Below are positions 50,904-59,690 of a stretch of DNA of 64,000 bases, piece after piece. The notes beneath the pieces were generated by a model. That model did not search any database. It was not told the DNA's origin and saw only the letters and a list, made by a program, of their open reading frames with translations. Source of the stretch: Mumia quercus (GTDB lineage Bacteria > Actinomycetota > Actinomycetes > Propionibacteriales > Nocardioidaceae); contig NZ_JANZYO010000004.1 of NCBI RefSeq assembly GCF_025506335.1, positions 186,001 through 250,000 on the forward strand, written 5' to 3'. Position 1 is the stretch's first letter, and each line of letters opens with the position of its first letter. The translations under genes and the position numbers were made by a program.

Positions 50904-52181
50904 TCAGCCGAGCTCCGCCGCCTTGGCAACGTAGACGGCGCGCTCCCTGGCGTTGGCCGACAGCGCAGCCGCCCGTTCGTACGCCTCGCGGGCCTCGCTC
51001 GTCCGGCCCAGGCGGGCGAGCAGGTCGGCCCGCACGGCGGGCAGCTGCGGGTACGAGGCCAGCGCCGGCGCGGCGCTGACCGCGTCCACGACCGCAAGGC
51101 CGTGTTCGGGACCTTCGGCGAATCCCACGGCCACCGCGCGGTTCAGCTCGACCACCGGCGACGGCCACGCGTGGCGCAGCAGGACGTAAAGTGCCGCGAT
51201 CCGGCCCCAGTCGGTGTCGCCCGGCGTGGCTGCCCGCACGTGGCAGGCGGCGATCTCGGCCTGGATCGCGTACGGGCCGAGGGCCGGTCCGCGTCCCTCC
51301 GGTCCTGGAGCGCTGGCGATCTCCTCGGCCCGAGCGAGCGCCTCGAGCCCGCGCCGCAGCAGCGTCCGGTCCCACCGTCGACGGTCCTGGTCGAGCAGGA
51401 GCACAGGCTGTCCGTCGGCGGTGGTCCGGGCGGGGATGCGCGACGCCTGGAGCTCGAGCAGCGCCACGAATCCGTGCACCTCCGGGTCCTCCGGCACGAG
51501 GGTCGCCAGCAGTCGTGCGAGGCGCAGCGCCTCCTGGCACAGCGCCGGACGCGTCCAGTCCTCGCCCGCCTGCGCGGCGTACCCCTCGTTGAAGATGAGG
51601 TAGACGACCTCCATCACCGAGCGCAGCCGCGCCGCACGCTCACTCGCGTCGGGCATGGCGAAGACGACTCCGCGGTCGGCCAGCGTCTTCTTCGCCCGCG
51701 AGATCCGCTGGCCCGCGGTCTTCTCCGGGATCAGGAAGCCGCGCGCGATCTCCGTCGTGCTGAGGCCCCCCACGCAGCGCAGGGTGAGTGCCACCCGCGA
51801 CTCCACCGAGAGCAGGGGGTGGCACGCCGTGAAGACGAGGCGGAGCAGGTCGTCGCCGATGTCGTCGTCGAGCGCGTCCTCGATCTCGTCGCTCGGTCGC
51901 GTCTCGGTCTCGGTGTCGCGCCCGATCTGCTCGAGCTTGCGCTGGTACGTCGCGCGGCGCCGGGCGCCGTCGATCGCGCGGTTCTTCGCCGTCGTCATCA
52001 GCCAGCCGGCCGGGTTCGGCGGGATGCCGGTGCTCGGCCACTGCTCGAGCGCGACGACCAGGGCGTCCTGAGCGAGCTCCTCGGCGAGACCGACGTCCCC
52101 GGTGACGCGTGCGAGCCCGGCGACGAGCCGACCCGCCTCGATCCGCCACACCGCCTCGACCGCCGCGCGCGCCTCCGTCAT
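50904..52181 (-). CDS. ECF sigma factor of the ECF42 type (C-terminal TPR-like extension)
   Basis: A 425-residue sigma factor. Region 2 is at about residues 15-75 (AEELAQDALVVALEQW, AKNRAIDGARRR) and region 4 at about 105-165 (LTLRCVGGLSTTEIARGFLI, ISRAKKTLADRG). The following 260 residues have repeated helical units of the DUF6596/TPR kind. ECF42 factors lack an anti-sigma factor; the extension is thought to control them. The partner YciI-type gene lies upstream, separated by a strong hairpin. Its promoter targets cannot be read here. Confidence 0.9.
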   Translation of the reverse strand: MTEARAAVEAVWRIEAGRLVAGLARVTGDVGLAEELAQDALVVALEQWPSTGIPPNPAGWLMTTAKNRAIDGARRRATYQRKLEQIGRDTETETRPSDEIEDALDDDIGDDLLRLVFTACHPLLSVESRVALTLRCVGGLSTTEIARGFLIPEKTAGQRISRAKKTLADRGVVFAMPDASERAARLRSVMEVVYLIFNEGYAAQAGEDWTRPALCQEALRLARLLATLVPEDPEVHGFVALLELQASRIPARTTADGQPVLLLDQDRRRWDRTLLRRGLEALARAEEIASAPGPEGRGPALGPYAIQAEIAACHVRAATPGDTDWGRIAALYVLLRHAWPSPVVELNRAVAVGFAEGPEHGLAVVDAVSAAPALASYPQLPAVRADLLARLGRTSEAREAYERAAALSANARERAVYVAKAAELG

Positions 52182-52200
52182 CTCGCCGATCCAAGCACAC

Positions 52201-52289
52201 GCGCGGGCCCCGTCCCCGATGTGGGCACTGGTCCACCGTTTCCGAGGGAAGAACGGTGGCTAAGTGCCCACATCGGGGACGGGGCGCGC
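52201..52289. repeat. Long perfect hairpin between yciI-type and ECF42 sigma genes
   Basis: A 22-base perfect inverted repeat (52207-52228 with 52264-52285, right arm GTGCCCACATCGGGGACGGG plus GC) encloses a second stem CCACCGTT/AACGGTGG (52233-52240, 52252-52259). GCGC outside each arm (52201-52204, 52286-52289) can extend it. It fills most of the 119-base gap. There is no T tract. It could be a terminator or attenuator, or a mobile palindromic element. Confidence 0.75.
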
Positions 52290-52300
52290 GGGCGGAGCGG

Positions 52301-52672
52301 TCAGGGTGCGGCAGCGAAGTCCGCGGGGTCGAAGAGCTTCACGACGCGAGCGCTCCCCTCCCATGCGGGCCAGTGCTCCTGGTGGAGGGCGAGGAAGCGG
52401 CGGGCCCACTCGACGGCCTCCTCCTTCGTCCGGACCTCGTACAGCGCGTAGCTGATGAGCTCCTTCGACTCGGCGAACGGGCCGTCCGAGACGCTGAGCT
52501 CGCCGCCGCTCAGGTCGACGCGAGCACCGAACGCGCTCGGGGCGAGGCCGGCGTTGTCGAGCATCGCGCCCGAGCTGGTCGCCTCGGCGCCGAGGGCCAT
52601 GATCGCGTCCATGAGCTCGGGCGGCGGGGCGCCTTCGGGCGGGGTGCCCTCGAGGATGACGAGGTAGCGCAT
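52301..52672 (-). CDS. YciI-family (DGPF-domain) protein
   Basis: A 123-residue ferredoxin-like protein with the family motif SVSDGPFAESKELISYALYE, and N-terminal MRYLVILEGTPPEG. DGPF proteins are the regular genomic partners of ECF42 sigma factors, and ECF42 factors are reported to activate them. The biochemical function is unknown. The ECF42 gene follows after a long hairpin; the DUF998 gene precedes it by 44 bases. Confidence 0.88.
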   Translation of the reverse strand: MRYLVILEGTPPEGAPPPELMDAIMALGAEATSSGAMLDNAGLAPSAFGARVDLSGGELSVSDGPFAESKELISYALYEVRTKEEAVEWARRFLALHQEHWPAWEGSARVVKLFDPADFAAAP

Positions 52673-52716
52673 GAGGTTCTCCTTCGCTTCAGGCCGGGGA
52701 TCGGGGCGGGATCGGG

Positions 52717-53424
52717 TCAGGACGGCAGGCCGACGCTGCGGTAGCGGTCCGCCGCAACGGCGGTGATCCAGCCGAAGACGACGACCACGGCAGCGATGAA
52801 CGCGAGGTTAGCGGCGGGTGCGCCCGCGCCGACAGCGACAGCGCCGAACCCGGCGAGGAAGACGACGCCCACGAGGCGAGAGACCACGACCCACGACCGA
52901 CGCCCCTCACCGGCATAGCGGCGCGCGATCACGAAGCAGGCGACGGCCAGACAGGTGAAGCCGACCGCCCCCGCAGCCAGGTGCAGCATCCCGTGCCACG
53001 AGACCGTCCCCGGGCCTTCGGGGGTGCCGAGCGGGAACCCGTACGCCGCGTCGGCGGGGAACGCGGCTGCGGCCACCATCGAGAGCCCGTGCGCCGCGAC
53101 GAGCCGCGGGGCCCAGCGCGCGCCGCGCCCCGGTGCGAACGCCCGGCGCATACCCACCGCGAAGGCGACGAGCATGAGCCCGGTGAGGGCGAGGTTCGCG
53201 ACCTGGATCCAGCCGTGCTCGCCGAGCGCGAGCATGCTCCACGCGTGGACGGTGGGGTCGAAGCCGTCACGGGTGAACGCCTGGGCGAGCGCCACGCCCA
53301 CGTAGAACGGGCCGGCGAGGACGCCGTACCCGAGCAGGGACTTCGTCACGCGGGACGCCGGGTCGCAGGCGGTGTGCGGACGGCCGGTACGGGCGGTGGT
53401 GCGGGTGGTGTCGATCGTGCTCAT
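52717..53424 (-). CDS. DUF998 membrane protein
   Basis: A 235-residue protein with six predicted helices, beginning LLGYGVLAGPFYVGVALAQA, then WIQVANLALTGLMLVAFAVG and later HGMLHLAAGAVGFTCLAVAC. DUF998 proteins have no known activity. It lies upstream of the yciI-type and ECF42 genes on the same strand and is probably part of the same unit. A GAGGTGCTCC-like leader precedes ATG 53424. Confidence 0.82.
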   Translation of the reverse strand: MSTIDTTRTTARTGRPHTACDPASRVTKSLLGYGVLAGPFYVGVALAQAFTRDGFDPTVHAWSMLALGEHGWIQVANLALTGLMLVAFAVGMRRAFAPGRGARWAPRLVAAHGLSMVAAAAFPADAAYGFPLGTPEGPGTVSWHGMLHLAAGAVGFTCLAVACFVIARRYAGEGRRSWVVVSRLVGVVFLAGFGAVAVGAGAPAANLAFIAAVVVVFGWITAVAADRYRSVGLPS

Positions 53425-53533
53425 GAGGTGCTCCTGGCGGTCGTCGGCCGCCGCCCCTCGCGTCGGCCTCTCACGACCTCCACGAACGACGGCGACCGGT
53501 TTCTACACGACCGCCAAGAGTTTTTTCTGCGCG

Positions 53534-55000
53534 TCAGAGCGCGAGGCCCACGTACTTCACCTCGAGGTACTCGTCGATGCCCTCCGCGCCGCCTTCGCGC
53601 CCGAAGCCCGAGGCCTTCACACCGCCGAACGGCGCGGCCGGGTTGGACACCACGCCCTGGTTGATGCCGACCATCCCGGTCTGCAGCCCTTCGTAGACCC
53701 GCACCGCCCGCTCGAGGCTCTCGGTGAAGGCGTACGCGACCAGGCCGTACTCGGTGTCGTTGGCCATCCGCAGCGCCTCCTCGTCCGAGGAGAACGTGAA
53801 CACCGGCGCGACCGGCCCGAAGATCTCCTCCCGGAACACCTGCGCGTCGCGGGAGACCCCGGCGAGCACCGTCGGCGGGTAGAACCAGCCGGGACCTTCG
53901 GGCACCTCGCCGCCGGTGAGCACGTCCGCACCGGAGCCGACGGCGTCGGCGACGAGCTCGGCGACCTTGTCGCGTGCCTTCTCCTCGACCAGCGGGCCGA
54001 CCTCGATCCCTTCCTCGGAGCCGCGCCCCACCGACATCGCGCCCATCCGCTCCGCGAGCCGGCGCGAGAACTCGTCGGCCACCGACTCGTGGACCAGGAA
54101 GCGGTTGGCAGCCGTGCACGCCTCGCCGATGTTGCGCATCTTCGCCAGCATCGCCCCGTCGACCGCCTTGTCGAGGTCGGCGTCCTCGAAGACGAGGAAG
54201 GGCGCGTTGCCTCCCAGCTCCATCGAGACGCGCAGGACGCCCTCGGCGCTCTGCTCGATGAGCCGGCGCCCGACCTCGGTGGAGCCGGTGAAGGTGAGCT
54301 TGCGCAGCCGCGGGTCGCGGATCAGCGGCTCCATCACCTCGCCGGTCGACTTCGTCGTGACGACGTTGAGCACGCCCTCGGGCAGCCCCGCCTCCACGAG
54401 AAGGTCGGCGAGCGCGAGCATCGTGAGCGGGGTCAGCGCGGCGGGCTTGACGACCATCGTGCAGCCCGCGGCGATCGCCGGGCCGATCTTGCGGGTGCCC
54501 ATGGCCAGCGGGAAGTTCCAGGGCGTGATCATCAGGCACGGGCCGACCGGCTGCTTGAGCGTGAGCAGACGCGTGGCCCCGTTGGGCGCGACCGCGTAAC
54601 GGCCGTTGATCCGCACGGCCTCCTCGGAGAACCAGCGGAAGAACTCCGCCCCGTACGCGATCTCGGCCTTGGACTCCGACAGCGGCTTGCCCATCTCCAG
54701 CGTCATGAGCAGCGCGAGGTCGTCGGCGCGTTCGGTGATGAGCTCGAAAGCCTTGCGGAGGATCTCACCGCGGTCGCGCGGCGGCGTCTTGGCCCAGTCG
54801 TCCTGCGCGGCGACGGCGGCGTCGAGCGCAGCCTTGCCGTCGGCCACGGAGGCGTTCGCGACCTCGGCGATCGTCTCGCCGGTCGAGGGGTCCTCGACGG
54901 CGAACGTCCGGCCTCCCTCGGCGTCGCTCCACTTCCCTCCGACGAACAGCTGGGTGGGCACCCCGGCGACGACCTCGGCTTCGCGACCCTGCAACGGCAT
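53534..55000 (-). CDS. gabD: NAD(P)-dependent succinate-semialdehyde dehydrogenase
   Basis: A 488-residue aldehyde dehydrogenase. The general base Glu261 is in SMELGGNAPFLVF and the nucleophile Cys295 in IGEACTAANRF, the GEACTAANR form typical of GabD. The cofactor region is ITPWNFPLAMGTRKIGPAIA. It oxidises succinate semialdehyde to succinate, the last step of the GABA shunt, and lies about 2.7 kb from the (broken) glutamate decarboxylase gene. No GABA transaminase gene is present between them. Confidence 0.9.
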   Translation of the reverse strand: MPLQGREAEVVAGVPTQLFVGGKWSDAEGGRTFAVEDPSTGETIAEVANASVADGKAALDAAVAAQDDWAKTPPRDRGEILRKAFELITERADDLALLMTLEMGKPLSESKAEIAYGAEFFRWFSEEAVRINGRYAVAPNGATRLLTLKQPVGPCLMITPWNFPLAMGTRKIGPAIAAGCTMVVKPAALTPLTMLALADLLVEAGLPEGVLNVVTTKSTGEVMEPLIRDPRLRKLTFTGSTEVGRRLIEQSAEGVLRVSMELGGNAPFLVFEDADLDKAVDGAMLAKMRNIGEACTAANRFLVHESVADEFSRRLAERMGAMSVGRGSEEGIEVGPLVEEKARDKVAELVADAVGSGADVLTGGEVPEGPGWFYPPTVLAGVSRDAQVFREEIFGPVAPVFTFSSDEEALRMANDTEYGLVAYAFTESLERAVRVYEGLQTGMVGINQGVVSNPAAPFGGVKASGFGREGGAEGIDEYLEVKYVGLAL

Positions 55001-55049
55001 GACGACCTCCTCGTTGTGGCGTTCCCTGCGATCCTCCCCCGCGACGCCC

Positions 55050-55952
55050 TCAGATGCCAGGCCGCCCCGTCTCGTCCGGGGGGTGGAAGACCCAGGGCGT
55101 ACGAGGCAGGGACGCCGGGTCGAACTCCGCGAGCATCCCGGCGGCGTCGCGCGCAGCCATGCCGAGCGAGTCCGCGATCGTCGCGACGACGTCGGCGGTG
55201 CTCCAGCCCCGCGCGTGCAGGTCGGCGAGCGTGACAGCGCCGTCGCGCTTGGCGAGGCGTTTGCCGTCGGCGTTCAGCGCCAGCGGCACGTGGGCGTAGA
55301 CCGGCGGCGCGAGGCCCAGGAGCGTGGCGAGATACGCCTGCCGCGGAGCCGACGCGAGCAGGTCGTCGCCCCGGACGACCTGGTCGACGCCCATGGCGCC
55401 GTCGTCGACGACCACCGCGAGGTTGTACGCGGGGACGCCGTCGTTGCGGACGAGGACGAGGTCGTCGACCGGGCCGGTGTACGCACCGTGGAGGAGGTCG
55501 CGCACGGTGTACTGCGCGACCCCTGCTGCGAGCCGCAGGGCGGCTGGCCGCTCGGCACGCCGCTGCGCGCGCTCGGCGTCACTGAGCCTTCGGCACGTCC
55601 CCGGGTACAGCCCCGGGGTGCCGTGGGGAGCCGAGGCCGCTTCCGCGATCTCGCGACGCGTGCAGAAGCACTCGTACGTCAGGCCGCGCGCGACCAGCCC
55701 GGCCACCGCCTCCTTGTAGACGGCCCGGCGCTCCGACTGCCGTACGACCGGAGGGTCCCAGTCGATGCCGAGCGCGGCGAGGTCGGCGAGCTGACGCTCT
55801 TCGGCGCCCTCGCGCACCCGGTCGAGGTCCTCCACCCGCATCAGGAAGCCGCGGTTGCTCGCGCGGGCGAACATCCAGGCCAGCAGGGCCGTACGGAGGT
55901 TTCCGACGTGCAGGTCTCCCGAGGGGCTCGGAGCGTACCGACCGCTGCTCAC
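55050..55952 (-). CDS. gluQ: Glutamyl-Q tRNA(Asp) synthetase
   Basis: A 300-residue truncated class I synthetase that glutamylates queuosine in tRNA(Asp). It has the HIGH-like YAPSPSGDLHVGNLRTALLA, the zinc cysteines CFC and YPGTC, and the degenerate KMSKS site GKRLAKRDGAV. The anticodon-binding domain of GluRS is absent, which sets it apart from GltX. GTG 55952 overlaps the stop of the cobalamin-binding protein gene by four bases (GTGA). No queuosine synthesis gene is in view. Confidence 0.92.
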   Translation of the reverse strand: MSSGRYAPSPSGDLHVGNLRTALLAWMFARASNRGFLMRVEDLDRVREGAEERQLADLAALGIDWDPPVVRQSERRAVYKEAVAGLVARGLTYECFCTRREIAEAASAPHGTPGLYPGTCRRLSDAERAQRRAERPAALRLAAGVAQYTVRDLLHGAYTGPVDDLVLVRNDGVPAYNLAVVVDDGAMGVDQVVRGDDLLASAPRQAYLATLLGLAPPVYAHVPLALNADGKRLAKRDGAVTLADLHARGWSTADVVATIADSLGMAARDAAGMLAEFDPASLPRTPWVFHPPDETGRPGI

Positions 55953-56773
55953 GCCACCCGCCGCACTCCGGCGTGCGTGCCGACCACGTCGCCGTGCAGC
56001 ACGGACGCCAGCGCCTCCACACCGTCGACGAGCCCCGGCCCCGGGCGTACGACGAGGGCGTCCGCGTCGACCGCCCACACCGGCTCCGGGCCGACGAGCT
56101 CCGAGACGCGGGCGGCGACCTCCTCGGCCTGCTTCGCCGCACCGTCGAGGTCGTAGCCGCACGGCGCCACGACGACCACGTCGGGCCGCGCCGTCCGCAG
56201 CGTCTCCCAGCCGGTCGGGTGTGAGCGCTGTCCGGGATGTCCGCCGGCGCTCGTCCCGCCGGCGAGGCTGACGAGGTCGGGGATCCAGTGGCCGCCGAGG
56301 TAGAGCGGATCGGTCCACTCCACGACCGCGACCCGCGGACGGGTGCGCCCCTCCACCGCCAGGCAGACGTCGGCCAGCCGGCTGCGCAGACGTGCGACGA
56401 GGGACTCGCCACGCTCCGGGACACCGGCGCGCTCGGCGACCTCGGCGATGCCGACGAGGACGTCGGCGAGCGAGTGCGGGTCGAGCGTCACCACGTCGGG
56501 GTCGCCGCCCAGGCGCTCCCGTGCGCGCTCGACCTCCCCCGCGGGGACCGCGCACACCGCGCACAGGTCCTGGGTGAGGATCAGCTCCGGCGCGAGCGTG
56601 GCCAGCGCGTCCACGTCGAGCGCCGAGCCCTCAGGGCCCGAGCGGACGACGACCTGGCGGCCGGCCCGCGCCTGCGCGTCGCAGGCGTCGGTGACCGCGA
56701 CGAGGTCGTCGTCCAGGTCGAGCGCGAGCACGATGTCGGTGGCGGCCGGCAGGAGGGACACGATTCCGCTCAT
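55949..56773 (-). CDS. Cobalamin-binding / BtuF-like protein without signal peptide
   Basis: A 274-residue periplasmic-binding-protein fold of the BtuF/FecB class. Visible features: IVSLLPAATDIVLALDLDDD at the N-terminus, the family-typical TQDLCAVCAVPAGEVE, and VEWTDPLYLGGHWIPDLVSL. It starts directly with the fold at ATG 56773 and has no export signal or lipobox, unlike a transport receptor, so it may act in the cytoplasm. It is translationally coupled to gluQ; no ABC permease is nearby. Confidence 0.8.
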   Translation of the reverse strand: MSGIVSLLPAATDIVLALDLDDDLVAVTDACDAQARAGRQVVVRSGPEGSALDVDALATLAPELILTQDLCAVCAVPAGEVERARERLGGDPDVVTLDPHSLADVLVGIAEVAERAGVPERGESLVARLRSRLADVCLAVEGRTRPRVAVVEWTDPLYLGGHWIPDLVSLAGGTSAGGHPGQRSHPTGWETLRTARPDVVVVAPCGYDLDGAAKQAEEVAARVSELVGPEPVWAVDADALVVRPGPGLVDGVEALASVLHGDVVGTHAGVRRVA

Positions 56774-56881
56774 GTGGCGGCATCCTACGCACGTCGCCTC
56801 CGACGCAGACAGCCACGAAGGGGCCGCGTGACCCATCCCACAACCGGCCGCGCTGTCAGGATCGCGTGCCACGATCGAAGG

Positions 56882-57811
56882 GTGAGCACGTCCGGTCCGA
56901 CACCCCCCGACGCCGTCCGCACCTGGCGTCCGGACGCGCCGGTCGACGTGCGCCGCACCCTGGCGATGCTCGCCAAGGGCCCGTACGACCCTGCGCACCA
57001 CGTGTCCCCCGACGGCGCGGTGTGGCGGGCGAGCAGGATGACCGACGGCGCGGTCACGTACCGCGTGACCTCGGTCGACGGCGAGGTTCTCGTCGAAGCC
57101 TGGGGTCCGGGTGCCGAGACGCTGGTCGCAGACGCCCCGACGCTCCTCGGCGCCGGTGACGACTGGACGGGCTTCGACCCGCGGATCCCCCTCGTCGCCC
57201 GGGCCCGCCAGCGGCACCCGGGTCTGCGGTTCCCCCGCCAGCGGCGCATCCTCGAGGTGCTCGTGCCGGCGATCCTCGAGCAGCGGGTGCCGGGTGTCGA
57301 CGCGTTCGCCGCGTGGCGGCGCTTGCTGCGCGCGTACGGGGAGCCCGCGCCCGGGCCGACCCCGCGCCCCATGTCCGTCCCGCTGCCGGCAGAGCAGTGG
57401 CGGATGCTGCCCTCGTGGGCGTGGCACCGTGCGGGCGTCGACCCCGCCCGCTCACGGACCGTCGTCCGGGTCGCCGAGCGCGCCGCCGCGCTCGAGCGCC
57501 TCGTCGACCGCCCGTACGAGGAGGTCGCCCTCGCCCTGCGCACCCTCCCCGGCGTCGGCGTGTGGACGGCCGCCGAGGTGACGGTACGCCTCGGCGACCC
57601 CGACGCGGTGTCGGTCGGCGACTACAACCTCGCCAAGGACGTCGGCACCGCCTTCGACGGTGTCCCGGTCGACGACGACAGGATGCTCGAGATCCTGGAG
57701 CCGTGGCGCGGTCATCGGGGCCGCGTGGTGCACCTGCTGTACGCCGACGGCGCGCTCGCGCGACCGCGTCGCGGGCCGCGGATCACTCGCATGGACCACC
57801 GCGCACGCTGA
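56882..57811 (+). CDS. DNA-3-methyladenine glycosylase family protein (AlkA-like)
   Basis: A 309-residue HhH-GPD glycosylase that would remove alkylated bases. The helix-hairpin-helix is LRTLPGVGVWTAAEVTVRLG and the catalytic Asp is in VSVGDYNLAKDVG. The N-terminal domain (VRRTLAMLAKGPYDPAHHVS) is the AlkA-like pre-domain. The start is GTG 56882. It is divergent from the BtuF-like gene. The Fe-S cluster cysteines of MutY/EndoIII are absent. Confidence 0.85.
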   Translation: MSTSGPTPPDAVRTWRPDAPVDVRRTLAMLAKGPYDPAHHVSPDGAVWRASRMTDGAVTYRVTSVDGEVLVEAWGPGAETLVADAPTLLGAGDDWTGFDPRIPLVARARQRHPGLRFPRQRRILEVLVPAILEQRVPGVDAFAAWRRLLRAYGEPAPGPTPRPMSVPLPAEQWRMLPSWAWHRAGVDPARSRTVVRVAERAAALERLVDRPYEEVALALRTLPGVGVWTAAEVTVRLGDPDAVSVGDYNLAKDVGTAFDGVPVDDDRMLEILEPWRGHRGRVVHLLYADGALARPRRGPRITRMDHRAR

Positions 57812-57861
57812 GGCGAGTCGGCCGACCTGCCGACTTCGCTCGTACGGGGGATGATGGCGCC

Positions 57862-58383
57862 ATGCGACGCCTGGGGGACGTCGCGTGGAGGGTAGTCGTC
57901 CTCGTGGCGGTCTGGGTCGTCCTCGGACGGGCGGTCGGGCTGCTGGCCGGCGACACCCCCGACGCGACGATCGCAACCGCAGTCGTGACCACGGCGCTGT
58001 GGTACGCGACGGCGGGCGTCGTCGCGCTCCGAGACGGGCGCCGCCACGCGCTCGCTCACCCCTACCCGGTGTGGGCGCTCGTCGGTCTCCTCGCCTCGCT
58101 CGTGTGCGTGGTCTGGCAGTGGGCGGCCCGCTCGCTCAGCGAGGGCGCCGCGGACCTCGTCGTGCTGCGCGACGAGCTGCCGCTCCTCGCCCCCGGCCTC
58201 GCGGTCGGCGTGTGGGCGTGCGCCGCAGCGGGCCTGGCGCTCGGGCGGCACGACGCCGCCGTACGGGAACGGGCTGCCGCGCCCGTCCCGGCAGCTCAGC
58301 GCCCGCTGACGACGTCGGCGACGCGCGCGATCCAGGACGTCCTCCCGCCGCGCGTGTCCTCGCGGCGGTCGGCTGCACGATAG
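57862..58383 (+). CDS. Integral membrane protein of unknown function
   Basis: A 173-residue protein with four predicted helices (about residues 10-28, 38-56, 70-90 and 112-130), beginning MRRLGDVAWRVVVLVAVWVV. I recognise no family. The last 29 codons overlap the 3' end of the convergent FAD oxidoreductase gene by 88 bases and encode a hydrophilic tail, so the true end of one of the genes could be earlier. ATG 57862 follows GGGGGATGATGGCGCC. Confidence 0.6.
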   Translation: MRRLGDVAWRVVVLVAVWVVLGRAVGLLAGDTPDATIATAVVTTALWYATAGVVALRDGRRHALAHPYPVWALVGLLASLVCVVWQWAARSLSEGAADLVVLRDELPLLAPGLAVGVWACAAAGLALGRHDAAVRERAAAPVPAAQRPLTTSATRAIQDVLPPRVSSRRSAAR

Positions 58384-59690
58384 GCCGCGTACATCGCCTG
58401 CACCCCCAGCCACCGCAGCGGCTCCGGCTCCCACTTGCGCGTCCGGTGGCCGACCCACGGCAGCGCCGTGAGCGCGGTCGTCTCGCCGAGGACGAGGTCG
58501 CGCAGCGTCCGCCCGGCGAGGTTGGTGGTCGTCACCCCGTGCCCGGTGTAGCCGCCTGCTGCGGCCAGCCCGGTCGTACGGTCGAGCGTCACCGTCGCGC
58601 ACCAGTCGCGGGGGACGCCGAGCACTCCCGCCCAGGCGTGGTCGAGCCGCGCTCCGGCCGCCTGCGGGAACCGCTGGGCGAGGATGGCCCGGAGGCTGTC
58701 GATGGTGGCCTGCTGGGTGGCGCCGTCGTGGTCGGTGCGCGAGCCGTAGCGGTACGGGACGCCGCGTCCGCCGATCGCGATCCGGCCGTCGGCGGTCCGC
58801 TGCGCGTACATGTACGCGTGCGCCATGTCGCCCACGGTCTCGTACCCGTCCCACCCGATCGCGTCCCACACCGCGTCGCTGAGCGGCTCGGTGACGACCA
58901 TCGCCGAGTTCATCGGGAGCCACGTACGGCGCAGGCCCGGCAGGCGCGGAGTGAACCCCTCGGTCGCCCGGACCACCCAGGTGGCGTCGACGCGGCCGTC
59001 GCGCAGGACGGCGCGCCGGGGCTCGATCGCCACGACCTCCGTCTCTTCGTAGATTTCCACGCCGAGCGCCTCGACCACGTCGGCGAGACCGGTGACGAGC
59101 TTGGCCGGGTGGAGGCGCGCGCAGTGCGGGGTCCAGAGCGCGCTCACGGCGTCGGCGACCCGGATCCGCTCGGAGAGCTGGGTGGCGTCCAGCAGCTGGT
59201 GGTCGTGGTCCCCCCACGACTGCGCGTACGCGTGCTCGGCCCGCAGCCGCTCGTCCTGCGCGGGGCTGCACGCGACCGTCAGCTCCCCGCCCTTGACGAG
59301 GTCGGCGTCGATCCCCTCCGCCTGCGCGACGGCGATCACCTCGTCGACCGAGGCCTTCATCGCGTCGGCGAGCGCGACGACGGCGTCCCGGCCGCGGCTG
59401 CGCGCGTACCTCTCGGGCGACCCGGCCATCGCCGCCGTCAGCCACCCGCCGTTGCGGCCGGAGGCCCCGTAGCCGCACATCTCCTTCTCGAGCACCGCGA
59501 TCCGCAGGCTCGGGTCGGCTTTGGCGAGGTAGTACGCCGTCCACAGACCGGTGAGGCCACCGCCGACGATCGCGACGTCGACGCGGTGCTCCCCGGTGAG
59601 CGAGCGACGCGTGGGGGTGGTGCGCCCCAGGCTGTCCATCCAGAACGAGACGCGGCCGTTGACGCGTGGCCCCGAGGCGTCTGGGTTCAC
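58296..59690 (-). CDS. FAD-dependent amine/amino-acid oxidoreductase (DAO, PuuB-like)
   Basis: A 464-residue DAO-family flavoprotein. The FAD motif is VDVAIVGGGLTGLWTAYYLAK (from about residue 38), followed by EKEMCGYGASGRNGGWLTAA, the SGRNGG loop seen in gamma-glutamylputrescine and other amine oxidoreductases; the C-terminal loop is AAGGYTGHGVTTTNLAGR. Oxidation of a primary or secondary amine is likely. GTG 59690 overlaps the PhzF stop by four bases. Confidence 0.87.
   Translation of the reverse strand: MNPDASGPRVNGRVSFWMDSLGRTTPTRRSLTGEHRVDVAIVGGGLTGLWTAYYLAKADPSLRIAVLEKEMCGYGASGRNGGWLTAAMAGSPERYARSRGRDAVVALADAMKASVDEVIAVAQAEGIDADLVKGGELTVACSPAQDERLRAEHAYAQSWGDHDHQLLDATQLSERIRVADAVSALWTPHCARLHPAKLVTGLADVVEALGVEIYEETEVVAIEPRRAVLRDGRVDATWVVRATEGFTPRLPGLRRTWLPMNSAMVVTEPLSDAVWDAIGWDGYETVGDMAHAYMYAQRTADGRIAIGGRGVPYRYGSRTDHDGATQQATIDSLRAILAQRFPQAAGARLDHAWAGVLGVPRDWCATVTLDRTTGLAAAGGYTGHGVTTTNLAGRTLRDLVLGETTALTALPWVGHRTRKWEPEPLRWLGVQAMYAAYRAADRREDTRGGRTSWIARVADVVSGR

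Noticed and set aside
56774-56881. A cobalamin riboswitch before the BtuF-like gene
   Set aside because: The gap is only 108 bases and I see no B12-box or the required helices.
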